Shown: piece by piece, positions 31,394 to 32,851 of the stretch | Position numbering within the stretch: position 1 is the first letter of the stretch | Layout: each line of letters starts with the position of its first letter | DNA from: Streptomyces aureus | GTDB taxonomy: Bacteria > Actinomycetota > Actinomycetes > Streptomycetales > Streptomycetaceae | NCBI RefSeq assembly: GCF_001418135.1 | Contig: NZ_LIPQ01000134.1 | Coordinates: 1-32,851 of the forward strand | Reading direction: 5' to 3' | DNA length: 32,851 nt | Position numbers and translations under genes: made by a program | Notes under the pieces: generated by a model | Databases searched by the model: none | Told to the model about the DNA's origin: nothing | The model's input: the letters and a program-made list of their open reading frames with translations, nothing else

Positions 31394-32080
31394 TCAGCCC
31401 GCCAGGACGACGTCCTTGCCGGTCACGGTGACGGCCAGACCGTCCGGCCTCGGCTCGACCTTCTCCACCTTCATCCCGGCGATCACGCCGATCGGACGCT
31501 CGAAGTCCGTCCGCGCCCGGACCAGGTCCTCGATGCCCGGGATGCCCCCGCCGGGCACCTCGTCGGCACGGACCCGGATCGTGTCGCCGTTCACCACGGT
31601 CACCGTCGAGAGGACCGTGCGGGTCAGGGTGCGGCCCATCACCTTCACGCTCCCGGTCACCTTCACCTTGCCGTTGCCGCCGTAGGCGACGGTGGCCTCC
31701 CGGTCCGAGGCGGCGGTGAGGTCCGCGTAGGAGATCAGGGCGGTGCCGCTCGCGGAACCCGCCTTCGCGCCCGCCCAGTCGCCCGTCACGGTCACGTCCC
31801 GCAGGGCCACGGTCAGCTCGCCGACCCGGATGTTCTTGTCGCCCGCCGTCGCGGTGACGCCGGTCAGCCTGACGTCGACCTCGTCGAGCCGCTTGTCCGC
31901 GACCTGGGTCAGGAACGGGAAGCCCTTGATGTCGACCTCGACGGCGTCGCTCTTCGCCGAGGAGAGTCTCACCCGGCCCGCGGCCTCGTCCTCGGCGTAC
32001 GACACGGCCAGCCGGTCGATCCCCACCAGGACCCCGCCCAGCACGACGGCCACGATCAACAGAATCCGCAGTGCTCGCAT
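31394..32080 (-). CDS. DUF2993 / LmeA-like phospholipid-binding protein
   Basis: The protein is 228 aa with GGGGGA before the ATG at 32080. It begins with a membrane anchor or signal segment (ILLIVAVVLGGVLVGIDRLA) followed by DUF2993: long beta strands with VEVDIKGFPFLTQVADKRLD, the family hallmark GFPFL, and repeated RLTGVTAT-type strands. The mycobacterial homologue LmeA (Rv0817c) binds phosphoinositide lipids in the envelope and affects lipomannan elongation. Rv0817c also sits close to cysA2 and sseC2, so gene order supports the call. The protein should be outside the membrane. Confidence 0.88.
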   Translation of the reverse strand: MRALRILLIVAVVLGGVLVGIDRLAVSYAEDEAAGRVRLSSAKSDAVEVDIKGFPFLTQVADKRLDEVDVRLTGVTATAGDKNIRVGELTVALRDVTVTGDWAGAKAGSASGTALISYADLTAASDREATVAYGGNGKVKVTGSVKVMGRTLTRTVLSTVTVVNGDTIRVRADEVPGGGIPGIEDLVRARTDFERPIGVIAGMKVEKVEPRPDGLAVTVTGKDVVLAG

Positions 32081-32116
32081 GGGCTGTGTGTCCCCCCGAT
32101 GGAAATGGATAAAGTT

Positions 32117-32154
32117 CGGCCCCCCGACACGAAGATCGACGTGTCGGGGGGCCG
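32117..32154 (-). terminator. strong hairpin terminator upstream of the LmeA-like gene
   Basis: Perfect 15-bp arms CGGCCCCCCGACACG (32117-32131) and CGTGTCGGGGGGCCG (32140-32154) with an 8-nt loop. On the minus strand it is followed by AACTTTATCC. It ends the transcript of the membrane-protein gene on the right. Confidence 0.8.
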
Positions 32155-32183
32155 GTTGGTTCCCTCCTGGTCCGCGGGCGCGG

Positions 32184-32851
32184 TCAGACCAGGGCCCTGC
32201 CCAGCAGGTAGACGGCGGGTGCGGCGGCCGTCAGCGGCAGTGCGACACCGGCCGTCATGTGCACGAAGCGGGACGGGTAGTCGTAGCTCGCCACCCGCAG
32301 GCCGACCAGCGCGCAGACCCCGGCCCCGAGGCCGAGCAGCGCACCGGAGGAGCCCAGGTCGGTGAGACCGCCGGCGGCGATCCCCGCGCCCGCCGAAGCA
32401 AGCAGCGCGGCGATCAGGGAGACGGGTCCGGGCAACGGGAGCGCCCGGGCGAGGACGGCCGCGGCGACCGCGCCCCCGCCGACGACGACCGCGTCCGCGT
32501 CGGCGCCCAGGTGTCCGGTGGCGACGACGGTGAGCGCCGCCGAGGCGATGGTGGCCATCAGGCCGTACATGCGCTCGTCCGGGTCGGCGTGGCTGCGCAG
32601 CTGGAGGACCAGGCAGAGCAGCACCCAGACACCGAGCGTGCCGAAGATCGCGGCGGCCGCGTTCTCCCGGCCGGTGACGAGCAGGGCCGCGTCGGCGGCG
32701 AGACCGCCGGCGAAGGCGAGGGCGATGCCCTGGCGGGCGGGCCACATGCCGTTGAGCCGGAACCAGCCGGCGGCGGTGAGTCCCTGGAGCAGCACGAGCG
32801 GGACGAGGAGCCCGTACGTGCCGAGGGCGGCGCCGCCGGCGAGCAGCAGTC
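32184..32851 (-). CDS. multi-pass membrane protein, 5' end outside window
   Basis: The frame ends at 32184-32186 and is open to the window edge on the minus strand (LLLAGGAALGTYGLLVPLVL before a possible GTG at 32795), so the start lies further right. At least five hydrophobic segments are visible, among them ALAFAGGLAADAALLVTG, FGTLGVWVLLCLVLQL and LIAALLASAGAGIAAGG. Conserved polar loops RSHADPDERMYGLMA and SYDYPSRFVHMT separate them. I know of similar uncharacterised Streptomyces membrane proteins but no function. A strong terminator follows it. Confidence 0.75.
   Translation of the reverse strand, partial: LLLAGGAALGTYGLLVPLVLLQGLTAAGWFRLNGMWPARQGIALAFAGGLAADAALLVTGRENAAAAIFGTLGVWVLLCLVLQLRSHADPDERMYGLMATIASAALTVVATGHLGADADAVVVGGGAVAAAVLARALPLPGPVSLIAALLASAGAGIAAGGLTDLGSSGALLGLGAGVCALVGLRVASYDYPSRFVHMTAGVALPLTAAAPAVYLLGRALV

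Overview
The window is 32.9 kb of very GC-rich, densely coding chromosomal DNA. Gene content points to a Streptomyces or a close relative: an RsiG anti-sigma factor for WhiG, a Nur nickel regulator matching the Streptomyces protein in length and metal-ligand positions, Streptomyces-type cysteine leader peptide, paired exporter/regulator modules and frequent GTG starts. I see no rRNA, tRNA, CRISPR array, integrase or transposase. Function calls rest on recognised motifs and remembered family features; no search was run.

Left part (1-5.4 kb): the 3' part of a SAM methyltransferase gene, a secreted NlpC/P60 cell-wall hydrolase followed by three 47-bp tandem repeats, a receiver-SpoIIE phosphatase, and a leftward trio (XRE regulator, HBHA-like coiled-coil protein, DUF2516 membrane protein) in the order seen around hbhA in mycobacteria.

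Accessory stretch (5.6-20.7 kb): a TetR/SDR divergon with two matched operator dyads, an aldo/keto reductase with an in-frame internal deletion, a quinone-oxidoreductase-like enzyme, a stand-alone TOPRIM protein, an AraC-like/VOC pair, a DUF5710 zinc-ribbon protein, a HAD protein, MarR-MFS-WYL, a HelD-like RNA polymerase-associated ATPase, two translationally coupled TetR genes and a DrrAB-type exporter. Most of these look like small-molecule or drug response modules.

Conserved stretch (20.7-32.9 kb): an Eis-like acetyltransferase, rsiG, dtd, the nur-ygfZ pair, then a three-gene leftward cassette (Abi/HEPN-like protein, HTH-fused N6 DNA methylase, half-size specificity subunit) inserted among housekeeping genes. 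Beyond it lie a 32-residue membrane peptide, a nitrobindin-like protein, DsrE, DUF3099, and a sulfur cluster (cysteine leader peptide, sulfurtransferase, DUF1416), then an LmeA-like lipoprotein-type gene and a partial membrane-protein gene.

The best candidate for an undescribed system is the HEPN-methylase-specificity cassette, which has no HsdR motor/nuclease in the window. It could be a methylation-gated abortive infection system, conceptually like PrrC guarding a type I enzyme. That role is inference.
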